This document shows, piece after piece, positions 16,319 to 25,955 of a stretch of 37,997 bases of DNA. The stretch's first letter is position 1; each line of letters begins with the position of its first letter. A model generated the notes under the pieces. The model saw nothing but the letters and a program-made list of their open reading frames with translations. It did no database searches and had not been told where the DNA came from. Position numbers and translations under genes: made by a program. The DNA lies in assembly GCA_011772475.1 (NCBI GenBank), contig WVZK01000082.1, forward strand, positions 1-37,997. Direction: 5' to 3'. Source of the stretch: Candidatus Aminicenantota bacterium (lineage in GTDB: Bacteria > Acidobacteriota > Aminicenantia > Aminicenantales > Aminicenantaceae).

Positions 16319-17851
16319 ATGAAGAAGGTAATTGTCCTCGATTTTGGCTCCCAGTACACCCAGCTTATCGCTCGGAAAGTAAGGGAATTAGGAGTTTTTT
16401 CTGAGATTTTCCCGTTTAGCGTTCCTCTTTCCAGAATCAAGCGAGAAAAGCCTGCTGCTTTATTCCTCTCGGGAGGTCCTCAGAGCGTTTATGGTGAAGA
16501 TGCTCCTCTTGCCCCCAGAAAGATTTTTGAGATGGGGATTCCTGTTCTGGGCATTTGCTACGGATTGCAGCTTATGGCTTACCTTTTGGGAGGCAAAGTA
16601 GCCTATTCCAAGAAAAGGGAATACGGTTTTGCTTCTTTGAGCGTTACGGACAGAGGAGGATTGTTATCCAGAATTAAAGACAAAGGGCAGGTATGGATGA
16701 GCCATGGGGACAGGGTGGAGGCAATTCCACCCGGTTTTATCGTTTCCGGGAAGACGTCTCATTGTGATGCGGCTGTTATCGAGAACAAAGGGAGAAAGCT
16801 TTTTGGTGTCCAGTTCCATCCGGAGGTCGTTCATACTGAACAGGGAAGAAAGATCCTTTCGAACTTCCTTTTTTCTTATGCGGGATTAAAGCCTGAGTGG
16901 AGAATGGGTTCTTTCGTGGCCCAAAAAGTGGAGGAAATCCGGAACGTGGTGGATGGGAAGAGAGTCATTTGCGGGCTCAGCGGTGGAGTCGATTCTCTGG
17001 TCACGGCGCTTATCGTCCACAGAGCTGTTAAGGACAATCTTTTCTGCATATTTGTTGATAACGGTCTTTTGAGAAAGGGGCAGTACGAGGAATTGATGAA
17101 AAAATTCAGGAATAAGTTGGCCCTTAACGTCATCGGCGTTGACGCTTCACAGCTGTTTCTTGAAGGACTTAAGAAAGTGATTTCCCCGGAGAGGAAGAGA
17201 AAAGTCATCGGGGGGAGGTTTATCCGCATTTTTGAAGAAGAGGCAGATAAGATAGGCGAAGCAGAGTTCCTGGCCCAAGGCACCATATATCCTGATGTGA
17301 TCGAAAGCAATCCTGTTAAAGGACCCTCATCTTCCATTAAATCTCACCACAACGTGGGGGGATTGCCGCTCCACTTGAAGTTTAAGCTTATTGAGCCTCT
17401 CCGAGAGCTATTTAAAGATGAGGTGAGGGCTGTGGCTTCTGAGTTGGGAGTGGAGGAAGAATTTATTCGTCAACACCCCTTCCCAGGCCCAGGGCTTGCG
17501 GTAAGAATTGTAGGGGAAGTCACGCCCGAGAGGATCAGGCTTTTAAGGGAAGCTGACGAAATTCTTCTCCAGGAAGTAAAGAAAGCAAAGATTTACCATA
17601 AGCTATGGCAGGCGTTTGTTGTCTTGCTCCCTGTTAAATCAGTCGGAGTCATGGGAGACAGGCGCACTTACCAGAGCGTTGTTGTTGTCCGCTTAGTCCG
17701 GAGTGTGGACGGGATGACAGCTGATTGGTATCCAGCTCAGCCGGAACTCCTGTCGCGCATATCGAATCGGATTGTAAACGAGGTTGAAGGTGTTAACCGT
17801 GTTGTTTATGATACCACTAGCAAGCCCCCAGGAACTATAGAATGGGAATGA
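16319..17851 (+). CDS. guaA: GMP synthase (glutamine-hydrolysing)
   Basis: A 510-residue enzyme that converts XMP to GMP with ATP and glutamine. The N-terminal glutaminase has the catalytic triad C80 (GICYGLQ), H167 and E169 (QFHPEV). The ATP pyrophosphatase domain begins at about 200, with the P-loop-like SGGVDS at 221-226. The C-terminal dimerisation domain ends with the standard KPPGTIEWE. Length is normal. The ATG has no ribosome-binding sequence and coincides with the predicted transcription start. It is followed by a repeat and then dnaE in the same direction. Confidence 0.97.
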   Translation: MKKVIVLDFGSQYTQLIARKVRELGVFSEIFPFSVPLSRIKREKPAALFLSGGPQSVYGEDAPLAPRKIFEMGIPVLGICYGLQLMAYLLGGKVAYSKKREYGFASLSVTDRGGLLSRIKDKGQVWMSHGDRVEAIPPGFIVSGKTSHCDAAVIENKGRKLFGVQFHPEVVHTEQGRKILSNFLFSYAGLKPEWRMGSFVAQKVEEIRNVVDGKRVICGLSGGVDSLVTALIVHRAVKDNLFCIFVDNGLLRKGQYEELMKKFRNKLALNVIGVDASQLFLEGLKKVISPERKRKVIGGRFIRIFEEEADKIGEAEFLAQGTIYPDVIESNPVKGPSSSIKSHHNVGGLPLHLKFKLIEPLRELFKDEVRAVASELGVEEEFIRQHPFPGPGLAVRIVGEVTPERIRLLREADEILLQEVKKAKIYHKLWQAFVVLLPVKSVGVMGDRRTYQSVVVVRLVRSVDGMTADWYPAQPELLSRISNRIVNEVEGVNRVVYDTTSKPPGTIEWE

Positions 17852-17860
17852 AAAATGGGC

Positions 17861-17988
17861 AAAAAATGGGGACAGGCTACTTTTTACTTGGACTATCCAA
17901 GAGTAAAGACTATGCTCTTTCTACAAGAAAAAGAGAAAAAAGGGCCTGCCCTCTTTTCATTAGAAAAAGTAGCCTGCCCCCTTTTTAT
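17861..17988. repeat. family A palindromic repeat (A2)
   Basis: Outer arms at about 17861-17886 and 17961-17988 pair, with the GGGGACAGGCTACTTTTT signature. An inner segment around 17899-17923 (AAGAGTAAAGACTATGCTCTT) is nearly identical to the core of the element at 25842-25924 and can form its own hairpin. A further inner palindrome (AAGGGC/GCCCTC) lies near 17938-17954. It fills the gap between guaA and dnaE. Confidence 0.85.
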
Positions 17989-18000
17989 TAAGAGATAAAA

Positions 18001-21000
18001 ATGGAGCTTACCTTTATTCATCTTCACAACCATTCGGAATTCAGCATCCTAGATGGTGCCTTAAAAACCTCATCTTTGGTGGAAGTTGCTTATAACAACA
18101 ATATGCCTGCGGTTGCGCTGACTGACCATGGAAATATCTTCGGTGCGGTGAGCTTTTTCAAGCAAGCAAAGGAGAAGGGGATAAAGCCCATCCTGGGTTG
18201 CGAAGTCTACATAGCTCCCAAGAGTCGGTTTATCAAAAAAGCAGAAGGGAGAGGGCCGAATCATTTTCATCTCATCTTGCTAGTTAAAAATGAGGTTGGG
18301 TACAGGAATCTCTGTCAGTTGATCACCAAGAGCTATTTGGAGGGTTTTTACTACAGACCCCGTATAGATAAAGAGCTTTTGGCTCAACATAGCGAAGGTC
18401 TTGTCGGGTTTTCTGGGTGCTTAAAAGGAGAGGTTGGACTCAATCTGGAAATGGGCCTGGAAGATAAAGCAGAGGAGGCTGCCCTTGAGTATGCCTCTAT
18501 CATGCCCAAGGGTGATTTTTACATCGAGATTCAAGACCATGGCCTTGAGGAACAGAAGAAGATTAATCCTCTGCTCCTTAACCTCTCTCGAAAACTCAAT
18601 ATCCCATTAGTTGCCACGAATGATGTGCATTATCTATCAAAGGATGACGCTGAGAGCCAAGACATCCTGCTCTGTATCCAAACCAACAGAAGAGTGACCG
18701 AGCAGGATAGAATTCGTTTCGGCAGCCAGGAATTCTATTTTAAGTCGAGCGAAGAGATGATAGATCTGTTTAGCGAGACCCCTGAAGCCATCCAGAATAC
18801 AGCCAAAATCGCAGCGCAGTGCAATTTCGAATTCCCTCTTTCCGGATATTTCTTGCCGCAATTTAAGGCGCCGGAGAAGACATCCTTGAGTGAATATTTT
18901 GCTAGAGTTGCCAGAGAAGGATTCAAGAGTCAGGTCGAGACCGCCATCAAGGGGAAGAAAGAGGATGAGCTTGCTCACCCAACTCAAGCGTATGAGGAGA
19001 GACTGGAAAAAGAGATAAAGCTCATTAAGGAAATGGGGTTCGAGGGATATTTTCTTATAGTCTGGGATCTCATTCAGATGGCCAAATCCAAAAAAATTCC
19101 TGTAGGACCGGGAAGGGGTTCAGCTGCAGGGAGCCTGCTTGCCTATAGTTTAGGAATAACAGATATCGATCCCCTGGAATACGATCTTCTGTTCGAAAGA
19201 TTTCTCAACCCGGAGCGAATCAGCCTGCCAGATATTGATATTGATTTCTGTGGAAGAAGAAGGGATGAAGTTCTCGCTTACGTTACCGAAAAATACGGGC
19301 AGGAAAACGTTTGCCAGATTATCACCTTTGGGACCATGGCTGCTCGTCAGTCAGTCAGGGATGCAGGGAGAGCTCTTGAGGTTCCGCTTCCCGAAGTAGA
19401 TAAGATTGCCAAGATGATTCCTCCTTTCGGTCCAGACGCTACAATCGAGGGGGCATTAAAGAATATTCCCCAGTTGAGGGAACTGAGGGACAAAGATGCC
19501 AAGATTGCCCACCTCCTTTCTGTGGCCCAAAAACTGGAGGGACAGGTTCGCCATCCGTCTATTCATGCCGCGGGAATCGTTATCACTCCGAAACCGCTGG
19601 TAGAGTTTATGCCGCTTTACCAATCCATAAAGGGTGAGATTACAACTCAATTTCCGATGCAGGATATCGAAGCTATCGGCCTGCTCAAGATGGACCTTCT
19701 CGGGCTTCGCAACCTGACTGTTATTCAAGATACGGTTGAACTCATCGCCAAAGAAACAGGCGAAATAATAGACATGAAGAATATTCCTCTGGACGATATG
19801 GCAACTTTTGAGGTCTTCAAATCAGGTAACACAGATGGTGTCTTTCAGTTTGAAAGCTCGGGGATGAAAGATCTGCTCCGCAATTTTAAGCCTGAAAGCT
19901 TTCGCGACCTGATCGCGCTAAATGCGCTCTACCGACCGGGCCCGCTCAAGAGCGGAATGACAGATGAATTTATAAAACGCAAAAACCATCCTGATCGAAT
20001 CAGCTATGAATGCGCAGAGTTCGAACCTATTCTGAAAGAGACTCAAGGCCTCATCGTCTACCAGGAGCAGGTTATGGAAATTGCCACCGAGCTGGCGGGA
20101 TTTTCCATGGCTGAAGCCGATATACTACGCAAGGCGATGGGGAAGAAAGAAACCGGCATGATGAAGGCCCAAAAGCAGCGATTCGTCCAAGGAGCGAAGA
20201 AGAAAGGTCTGAGCCAGGCTAAAGCAAATAAGATCTTTGATCAGATAAAAGATTTTGCCGGCTACGGGTTTAATAAATCTCATAGCGCAGCCTATGCCTA
20301 TTTGGCCTACCGCACCGCTTATCTAAAGGCCCATTATCCTTCCCATTTTCTGGCGGCTCTCTTGACCTCTGAGGCTGAACGAGGCGCCACTTCTCAGGTT
20401 GCCAAGTACATCACTGAATGTGAAGAACTGGGAATTAAAATCTTCCCACCCGACATTAACGAAAGCGATTTCAACTTCACAGTCGTTAAGGGAGACATCC
20501 GCTTTGGTCTCTCAGCAGTAAAAAATGTCGGTGAAGGGGCGGTCCGGGCTCTGCTTCGAGCAAGGGAGAAGAGAGGAAAGTTTGCTTCACCTTTTGATAT
20601 CTGTGAGGTGGCAGATCCAAAAGCCCTGAACCGCAAGGTAATTGAGAGTTTAATAAAGGCTGGAGCCCTGGATTCATTTGGATGGCGAAGATCGCAGATG
20701 TTTCATCTCATAGATAAAATGATTGAGTATGCTCATGAAATACAGAAAATTAAATCTTCAAAACAGAGCCTCCTGTTCGGATCAGGTCAGATCGAGCCTC
20801 CCCCCATTCCTCCCGAGGTGGAGGAGATGCCAGAATGGGATGAATCTCTTTCTCTCTCCTATGAGAAAGATGCTTTGGGATTATATATCACAGGTCATCC
20901 TCTGGCCAAATTCGGGAAACAGTTAAAAAGGCTTGTTTCTCAGCCGATAAGCCAGTTGGATGAGGAAAAAGATTTTAACAGCGAAATAAGAGTTGCAGGA

Positions 21001-21480
21001 ATAATCTCTTCCCTTAAACCCATTAAGACTAGGAAGGATGAAAGGATGGCCTCCTTTATCCTGGAAGATCTGAGCGGCAGGATTGAGGTCGTTGTCTTTC
21101 CCGATAGTTACCAAAGATATTATGAGTTCCTCAGAGAGGATCAGTTAGTCTGGGTTAAGGGAAAGTTCTTAGGAGAAGGAGAAAACCAGAGGATCCACCT
21201 TATCCAAGTTATGCCCTTAGCCGATGCCTTCCAAAAACAGGCGAAAAGAGTAATTCTGAGGATCTTTCTTCCTGGCATCGAGGAGTCGGTATTTGATGAA
21301 TTGAAGACCATGCTGGACGAGAATCGTGGGGAGTGTCCGGTGTTTTTTGAACTCGAAACTCCTCATTCCTACAGAATGGTGGTTCAGTCTATGGAAATCC
21401 AGGCCATATCTCTCTCAGAGGAAATAACAACAAGAATCGAAAGCCTGTTAGGGGACGATTCTGTCTTTATTGAGTATTGA
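18001..21480 (+). CDS. dnaE: DNA polymerase III alpha subunit
   Basis: A 1159-residue replicative polymerase of the DnaE1 type. The PHP domain keeps a metal-site pattern (HLHNHSE at 7-13, DHGN, GCEVY, NDVHY), so it may be an active nuclease, unlike the E. coli form. The polymerase core has GPGRGSAAGSLLAY near 371-384, PDIDIDF at 410-416, and a third acidic site at D565 (KMDLLGL). The helix-hairpin-helix region and a C-terminal OB fold (VAGIISSLKPIKTR and SFILEDLSGRIEVVVFP) follow. No separate DnaQ-type exonuclease motif is present, so proofreading must come from PHP or another protein. The ATG lies 12 bases after a family A repeat with only a weak AAGAG upstream. Confidence 0.97.
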   Translation: MELTFIHLHNHSEFSILDGALKTSSLVEVAYNNNMPAVALTDHGNIFGAVSFFKQAKEKGIKPILGCEVYIAPKSRFIKKAEGRGPNHFHLILLVKNEVGYRNLCQLITKSYLEGFYYRPRIDKELLAQHSEGLVGFSGCLKGEVGLNLEMGLEDKAEEAALEYASIMPKGDFYIEIQDHGLEEQKKINPLLLNLSRKLNIPLVATNDVHYLSKDDAESQDILLCIQTNRRVTEQDRIRFGSQEFYFKSSEEMIDLFSETPEAIQNTAKIAAQCNFEFPLSGYFLPQFKAPEKTSLSEYFARVAREGFKSQVETAIKGKKEDELAHPTQAYEERLEKEIKLIKEMGFEGYFLIVWDLIQMAKSKKIPVGPGRGSAAGSLLAYSLGITDIDPLEYDLLFERFLNPERISLPDIDIDFCGRRRDEVLAYVTEKYGQENVCQIITFGTMAARQSVRDAGRALEVPLPEVDKIAKMIPPFGPDATIEGALKNIPQLRELRDKDAKIAHLLSVAQKLEGQVRHPSIHAAGIVITPKPLVEFMPLYQSIKGEITTQFPMQDIEAIGLLKMDLLGLRNLTVIQDTVELIAKETGEIIDMKNIPLDDMATFEVFKSGNTDGVFQFESSGMKDLLRNFKPESFRDLIALNALYRPGPLKSGMTDEFIKRKNHPDRISYECAEFEPILKETQGLIVYQEQVMEIATELAGFSMAEADILRKAMGKKETGMMKAQKQRFVQGAKKKGLSQAKANKIFDQIKDFAGYGFNKSHSAAYAYLAYRTAYLKAHYPSHFLAALLTSEAERGATSQVAKYITECEELGIKIFPPDINESDFNFTVVKGDIRFGLSAVKNVGEGAVRALLRAREKRGKFASPFDICEVADPKALNRKVIESLIKAGALDSFGWRRSQMFHLIDKMIEYAHEIQKIKSSKQSLLFGSGQIEPPPIPPEVEEMPEWDESLSLSYEKDALGLYITGHPLAKFGKQLKRLVSQPISQLDEEKDFNSEIRVAGIISSLKPIKTRKDERMASFILEDLSGRIEVVVFPDSYQRYYEFLREDQLVWVKGKFLGEGENQRIHLIQVMPLADAFQKQAKRVILRIFLPGIEESVFDELKTMLDENRGECPVFFELETPHSYRMVVQSMEIQAISLSEEITTRIESLLGDDSVFIEY

Positions 21481-21481
21481 T

Positions 21482-21609
21482 GGGGTTAGACCTTTTAAAC
21501 TTTGAAAACCTTAATAATTTGAATATTATATGCTATTAATATATAAGCTTAGACTTTGAGGAATGAGCAACGAAAAAAAATAGATTAAAAGTTTTGAAGG
21601 TCTGACCCC
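21482..21609. repeat. family B palindromic repeat (B1)
   Basis: GGGGTTAGACCTTTTAAACT from 21482 pairs with a right arm ending GGTCTGACCCC at 21609, with 19 of 22 positions matching. The interior is AT-rich and contains no gene. It starts one base after the dnaE stop codon and ends one base before the valS ATG, so it occupies the entire gap. A related copy is at 35807-35918. Confidence 0.8.
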
Positions 21610-21610
21610 G

Positions 21611-24271
21611 ATGAATAAAAAACATATTCTTGAAAAAGTTTACGACCCTAATCCTGTTGAGGAGAAATGGTCGAAATTCTGGATCGATGAAGGGCTGTTC
21701 ATTCCTCAGGTTCCTTCGTCCAAGAAGAAATTTTCTATGGTCCTTCCCCCTCCGAATGTTACAGGAATTCTTCATATTGGGCATGCCCTATGCTTCACCC
21801 TTCCCGATATCATTGTTCGTTGGCGCAGGATGCAGGGATTCAACACGCTCTGGCTTCCCGGGACAGACCATGCCAGCATCGCAGTTCATAATGTTATTGA
21901 ACAGAGTTTGGCTGAAAAGGGATTGACTCGGGAGAAGATAGGTCGAGAAGAATTTATGAAAGTGGCCTGGGACTGGAAGGATAAATACGGCGGGATGATT
22001 ATCCATCAGCTGAAGAAACTCGGGACCTCTTTAGACTGGACAAGAGAAAGGTTTACCCTGGATGAGGGCTTCTCCAAAGCAGTAAGGCATGTTTTTATCG
22101 AACTCTATAAAGAGGGTCTTATCTACAGGGACTATTACCTGGTCAATCGCTGCCCCCATTGCGGAACAGTCCTTTCAGATATCGAAATCGAACACAGGGA
22201 ACGAAAAGCAAAACTCTACTACATCAAGTATCCACTCTTGGATTCTGATGAGAGTATTGCAGTTGCCACCACACGTCCCGAGACTATGCTGGGTGACACC
22301 GCGGTAGCCGTACACCCTGATGATAAGCGTTATTCGAAGTTTAAGAAGAAGAGAGTCCTTCTTCCCCTTGTAAACCGTGAGATTCCTGTTATTACCGACG
22401 AGCGAGTTGAGCAAGAGTTCGGGACAGGGGCAGTCAAAGTGACTCCAGCCCATGATCCAGTCGATTTTGAATTAGGGAAACGCCACAACCTGGAACAGGT
22501 CATCGTGATAGACGGTTCTGGAAGAATGACTGAGGCGGCTGGAGAAGAATTTAAAGGATTAGACAGGTTCGAATGTCGAGAGAAGGTGATAGCCAAGCTT
22601 GAAGAGATGGGCTTGCTCGCCAAGACAGAAGATTACGAGCACGCTGTCGGCCATTGCTACCGCTGTAAGACCATCATCGAGCCCCATCTTTCCTGGCAGT
22701 GGTTTGTTCGTGTGAAGCCTTTGGCCGAAGAAGCTATCAAGGTGGTAGAAGAAGGGAAGATTAAGTTCATCCCCTCCAACTGGGCCAAGACCTATTTTGA
22801 GTGGATGTACAACATTCATGATTGGTGTATATCACGTCAACTCTGGTGGGGGCACAGGATACCTGCCTGGTATTGCCAGGATTGCGAGCATATCGTGGTT
22901 TCGGACGAGGCGCCTGCAAAGTGTGAAAAATGCCCGAGCTCCAAGCTCGTTCAGGATGAAGATGTTCTTGATACATGGTTCAGTTCTGCCCTCTGGCCCT
23001 TTGTGACCATGGGCTGGCCCGAGAAAACAGATGATTTGAAGACTTTCTACCCTACTGATCTAATGTCAACAGGGTTTGACATCATTTTTTTCTGGGTTGC
23101 CCGGATGATTATGATGGGGCTTAAATTTGCCAAGGATATTCCTTTCCGTCATGTTTTTATAAACGGCCTGGTTAGAGATTTTAAAAGACGAAAAATGAGC
23201 AAATCAGAAGGGAATATAATCGATCCCCTTGAAATGATCGAGAAATACGGCACAGATGCTTTGAGATTCACCCTGGCTGCCTTAGCCATTCCTGGCATGG
23301 ATCTTTCCCTTGCCGAAGAGAGGATGGCAGGTTATCAGGCCTTTGCCAACAAAATCTGGAATGCGTCCCGCTTTGTCTTGATGAACATCCAGGGAGAGGA
23401 ATTATGCCTGAAAGAGGAAGAATTAACCCTGGCAGACAGGTGGATAAGGAGCAGGTTAGTCTGGATTATTGAAGAGCTGCAAGAAGCTTTAGAAAATTAT
23501 AAGTTTTATGATGCAGCAAATAAAATCTATCATTTTATCTGGGGTGAATTTTGTGATTGGTATATTGAGTTGGTCAAGCCAAGTCTTAAACAGGAGAACA
23601 GAACGTCGGAGGCCGTCCTGGTCGATACGTTAGACCAGATACTGAGGCTCCTTCATCCGTTTATGCCCTTCATCACCGAAGAAATCTGGCAGCATATGCC
23701 CTCCTCCGGAAAATCTCTGGCAGTGGCATCCTTCCCTAAAGCAAGAAAGAATTTAATAGATAGGGAGGCAGAAAGAGAGATGAGATTCCTCCAGGAGGCG
23801 ATAGTCGGGATTAGAACTATAAGAGCAGAGAACAGGATTCCTCCTAAGAAAAAAGTTGATCTTTTTGTGAGGGTGAAGGATGAGAGAAAAGTGGGAAAAA
23901 AAGCTGAAGCAGAGATCATTCGTCATACCAAAGAGTACATCCAGACTCTGGCTAAAATTCGTCAGGTTGAGATTTTGGATCATTTTCCGCGGCAAAAGAA
24001 GCTTTTAAAGGGAATAGCTGGTTCTTGGGAGATAGCTATTCCCATCGAGAAGGGAGTCTTCGATTTAGATCAGGAGAAACAGAGGCTCGAGAAAGAGCTT
24101 TCAAAAATTATTCTGGATATAGAAAAAATTGAAACCAGACTTAAAAACACCAATTTCCTTAAACGTGCTCCAAATGAAGTCATCAAAGAAGCAAAGGAAA
24201 AGCTTCGGGATCTTCAGGGCAAAAAAACAAAACTAGAGGAAAGCCTCAAGCACATTCTCTCCCTGATGTAG
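21611..24271 (+). CDS. valS: valyl-tRNA synthetase
   Basis: An 886-residue class I synthetase that charges tRNA-Val. The HIGH motif is at 55-58 (GILHIGHAL) and KMSKS at 528-532. Between them lies the CP1 editing domain, with TTRPETMLGDTAVAVHP. Cysteine pairs in the insertion (CPHC, CYRC, CQDC, CEKC) indicate zinc sites. The C-terminal 65 residues form the coiled-coil arm typical of ValRS. The start is inferred from a normal N-terminus (KVYDPNPVEEKW). There is no ribosome-binding sequence, because a repeat ends one base before the ATG. It may be co-transcribed with dnaE. Confidence 0.97.
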   Translation: MNKKHILEKVYDPNPVEEKWSKFWIDEGLFIPQVPSSKKKFSMVLPPPNVTGILHIGHALCFTLPDIIVRWRRMQGFNTLWLPGTDHASIAVHNVIEQSLAEKGLTREKIGREEFMKVAWDWKDKYGGMIIHQLKKLGTSLDWTRERFTLDEGFSKAVRHVFIELYKEGLIYRDYYLVNRCPHCGTVLSDIEIEHRERKAKLYYIKYPLLDSDESIAVATTRPETMLGDTAVAVHPDDKRYSKFKKKRVLLPLVNREIPVITDERVEQEFGTGAVKVTPAHDPVDFELGKRHNLEQVIVIDGSGRMTEAAGEEFKGLDRFECREKVIAKLEEMGLLAKTEDYEHAVGHCYRCKTIIEPHLSWQWFVRVKPLAEEAIKVVEEGKIKFIPSNWAKTYFEWMYNIHDWCISRQLWWGHRIPAWYCQDCEHIVVSDEAPAKCEKCPSSKLVQDEDVLDTWFSSALWPFVTMGWPEKTDDLKTFYPTDLMSTGFDIIFFWVARMIMMGLKFAKDIPFRHVFINGLVRDFKRRKMSKSEGNIIDPLEMIEKYGTDALRFTLAALAIPGMDLSLAEERMAGYQAFANKIWNASRFVLMNIQGEELCLKEEELTLADRWIRSRLVWIIEELQEALENYKFYDAANKIYHFIWGEFCDWYIELVKPSLKQENRTSEAVLVDTLDQILRLLHPFMPFITEEIWQHMPSSGKSLAVASFPKARKNLIDREAEREMRFLQEAIVGIRTIRAENRIPPKKKVDLFVRVKDERKVGKKAEAEIIRHTKEYIQTLAKIRQVEILDHFPRQKKLLKGIAGSWEIAIPIEKGVFDLDQEKQRLEKELSKIILDIEKIETRLKNTNFLKRAPNEVIKEAKEKLRDLQGKKTKLEESLKHILSLM

Positions 24272-24306
24272 CGGTCTAAAGAGGAAGACATTCACTCCTT
24301 TTTACT

Positions 24307-25065
24307 ATGAAAATCGGGGCAAAAATAAACCGCACTAAAAGCTGCCCTTCTACGAACGACCTGGCCAAGGAACTGGCCCTCGCTGGAGAAGAGGAAGGCA
24401 CGGTTGTCATCTCTGATGAGCAGACTAAAGGAAGGGGGATGAAAGGAAGGAAATGGTACTCGGCCAGAAAAAAAGGGATTTATCTCTCAGTAATTCTCCG
24501 CCCCTCCCACTCCAACATTTCCCTTCTTCCTCTTGTAGCTGGATTGGCTGTCGCCGATGCTGTTTATGATTCAGTCGGATTAAGGATTAAACTTAGATGG
24601 CCCAACGATTTAATATGGGGAAAGAAAAAATTGGGAGGTATTCTCTGCGAGGGAGGCTTTTTAGGAGATAGAATCAATTATGCTATCTTGGGGATAGGCC
24701 TGAATATGAACCATGGGAGGGACGATTTCCCTGAAGAAATCCGCCATCAAGCCACCTCCCTTAAGCTCATATCAAAGGAAGATATGGATGAGAATATCCT
24801 GCTTCGAAACCTTTGGCCTGCCCTAAATCAATGGTACGGTCGATTCTTGCAAAATGAGAAGGGGAAAATTATCAGCCATTTCCAAGAAAATTCGATTCTG
24901 CCTCTTGGAAAGGAAATAACATTGATTACAGAAAGCGGGGAAGTTTCAGGAATTTACAGAGGGGTCCACTCTCAAGGGAGCTTGATCCTGGAGAGCCAAG
25001 GAAAGAGAACGTCCTTTTTTTCAGCAGAGATAAAGACACTTAAACATAAAGGAGGGATGAGATGA
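24307..25065 (+). CDS. birA: biotin--[acetyl-CoA-carboxylase] ligase
   Basis: A 252-residue biotin protein ligase that activates biotin with ATP and attaches it to the carboxyl carrier protein of acetyl-CoA carboxylase. The catalytic loop is KGRGMKGRKW at 41-50, followed by RWPNDLIWGKKKLGGILCE at 97-115 and a small C-terminal SH3-like domain. There is no N-terminal helix-turn-helix, so this is the enzyme-only form and should not repress biotin genes. Its stop codon overlaps the coaX start (ATGA), which couples the two. The start lacks a clear ribosome-binding sequence; it follows valS by 35 bases. Confidence 0.95.
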   Translation: MKIGAKINRTKSCPSTNDLAKELALAGEEEGTVVISDEQTKGRGMKGRKWYSARKKGIYLSVILRPSHSNISLLPLVAGLAVADAVYDSVGLRIKLRWPNDLIWGKKKLGGILCEGGFLGDRINYAILGIGLNMNHGRDDFPEEIRHQATSLKLISKEDMDENILLRNLWPALNQWYGRFLQNEKGKIISHFQENSILPLGKEITLITESGEVSGIYRGVHSQGSLILESQGKRTSFFSAEIKTLKHKGGMR

Positions 25066-25829
25066 TTTTAGCCATAGATATAGGAAACACCAACATCGGT
25101 GTAGGGATATTCCGGGAAAAGAAATTAATCAAAAATTGGAAGATCAGGACAGAAAGGGAAAAAACTTGCGATGAATACGGGATTATATTTTTAAACCTGC
25201 TTTCCCTTGCAGGGATGAAGGCGGAGGACATAAAGTCGGTTGTTATCTCCAGCGTTGTCCCTCCCTTGACACCTGTCTTTCAAGATTTGAGCAGGGATCT
25301 ATTCGGGTTTAAACCTATTGTAGTCGGGCCAGGATTGAAGACAGGGATGGCTATTCTTTATGAAAATCCGCTCGAGGTGGGAGCGGACAGAGTTGTTGCT
25401 GCTGTTGCAGCCTTTGAGAAGCATGGCGGGCCCTGTATTGTAGTTGATTTCGGAACCGCCACCACTTTTGACGCAGTTTCTGCTAAAGGGGAATATTTAG
25501 GCGGAGCAATAGCCCCAGGAATTCAAATATCAGCCGAAGCCCTTTACCTTAAAACGGCCAAGCTGCCCCACATAGAAATAAAAAAGCCCCGTAAGGCGAT
25601 CGGAAGGACCACGGTTTCCAGCATGCAATCAGGCCTTTATTTTGGCTATGTAGGCCTTGTCTCCAATATTATTGAAGAGATAAGAAGAGAATTAGGGGAA
25701 AAAGCCAGCGTCATCTCTACAGGAGGCTTTGCCGCCCAGATAGGCCATGAGATCAATTCCATAGATTTTCACGAACCCCATCTTGCTCTAGAGGGACTGA
25801 GGATCCTTCATGAAAGAAGCCTTGAGTAA
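25062..25829 (+). CDS. coaX: type III pantothenate kinase
   Basis: A 255-residue kinase for the first step of coenzyme A synthesis, pantothenate to phosphopantothenate. Family motifs are DIGNTN at 6-11, the GADR segment near 107-110 (EVGADRVVAAVAAF), DFGTATTFDAV near 127-137, and GGAIAPGIQ near 144-152. A GGAGGG sequence precedes the ATG, which overlaps the birA stop codon. The pair joins two cofactor steps, biotin attachment and CoA synthesis, as in many bacteria. Confidence 0.96.
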   Translation: MILAIDIGNTNIGVGIFREKKLIKNWKIRTEREKTCDEYGIIFLNLLSLAGMKAEDIKSVVISSVVPPLTPVFQDLSRDLFGFKPIVVGPGLKTGMAILYENPLEVGADRVVAAVAAFEKHGGPCIVVDFGTATTFDAVSAKGEYLGGAIAPGIQISAEALYLKTAKLPHIEIKKPRKAIGRTTVSSMQSGLYFGYVGLVSNIIEEIRRELGEKASVISTGGFAAQIGHEINSIDFHEPHLALEGLRILHERSLE

Positions 25830-25841
25830 GAAAAGGGAATT

Positions 25842-25924
25842 AAAAGGGGACTGGCTACTTTTTCTGCATGAACTGTTTAAGAGCAAAGACTGTGCTCTTT
25901 CTTCCAGAAAAAGTAGCCAGTCCC
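25842..25924. repeat. family A palindromic repeat (A3)
   Basis: The arms GGGACTGGCTACTTTTTCTG (25847-25866) and its exact reverse complement (25905-25924) pair perfectly over 20 bases. Compared with the other family A copies, both arms carry a matching change (ACAGGCT to ACTGGCT and its partner), so pairing is kept. The core around 25879-25901 forms a second hairpin shared with the copy at 17861-17988. It lies between coaX and the next gene. Confidence 0.88.
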
Positions 25925-25955
25925 ACTATGCCCGGTTTCGTTTGTGAGAGGTATA

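Noticed and set aside
21481-21610. T-box or other riboswitch upstream of valS
   Set aside because: No T-box consensus or antiterminator is present; the gap is fully explained by the family B inverted repeat.
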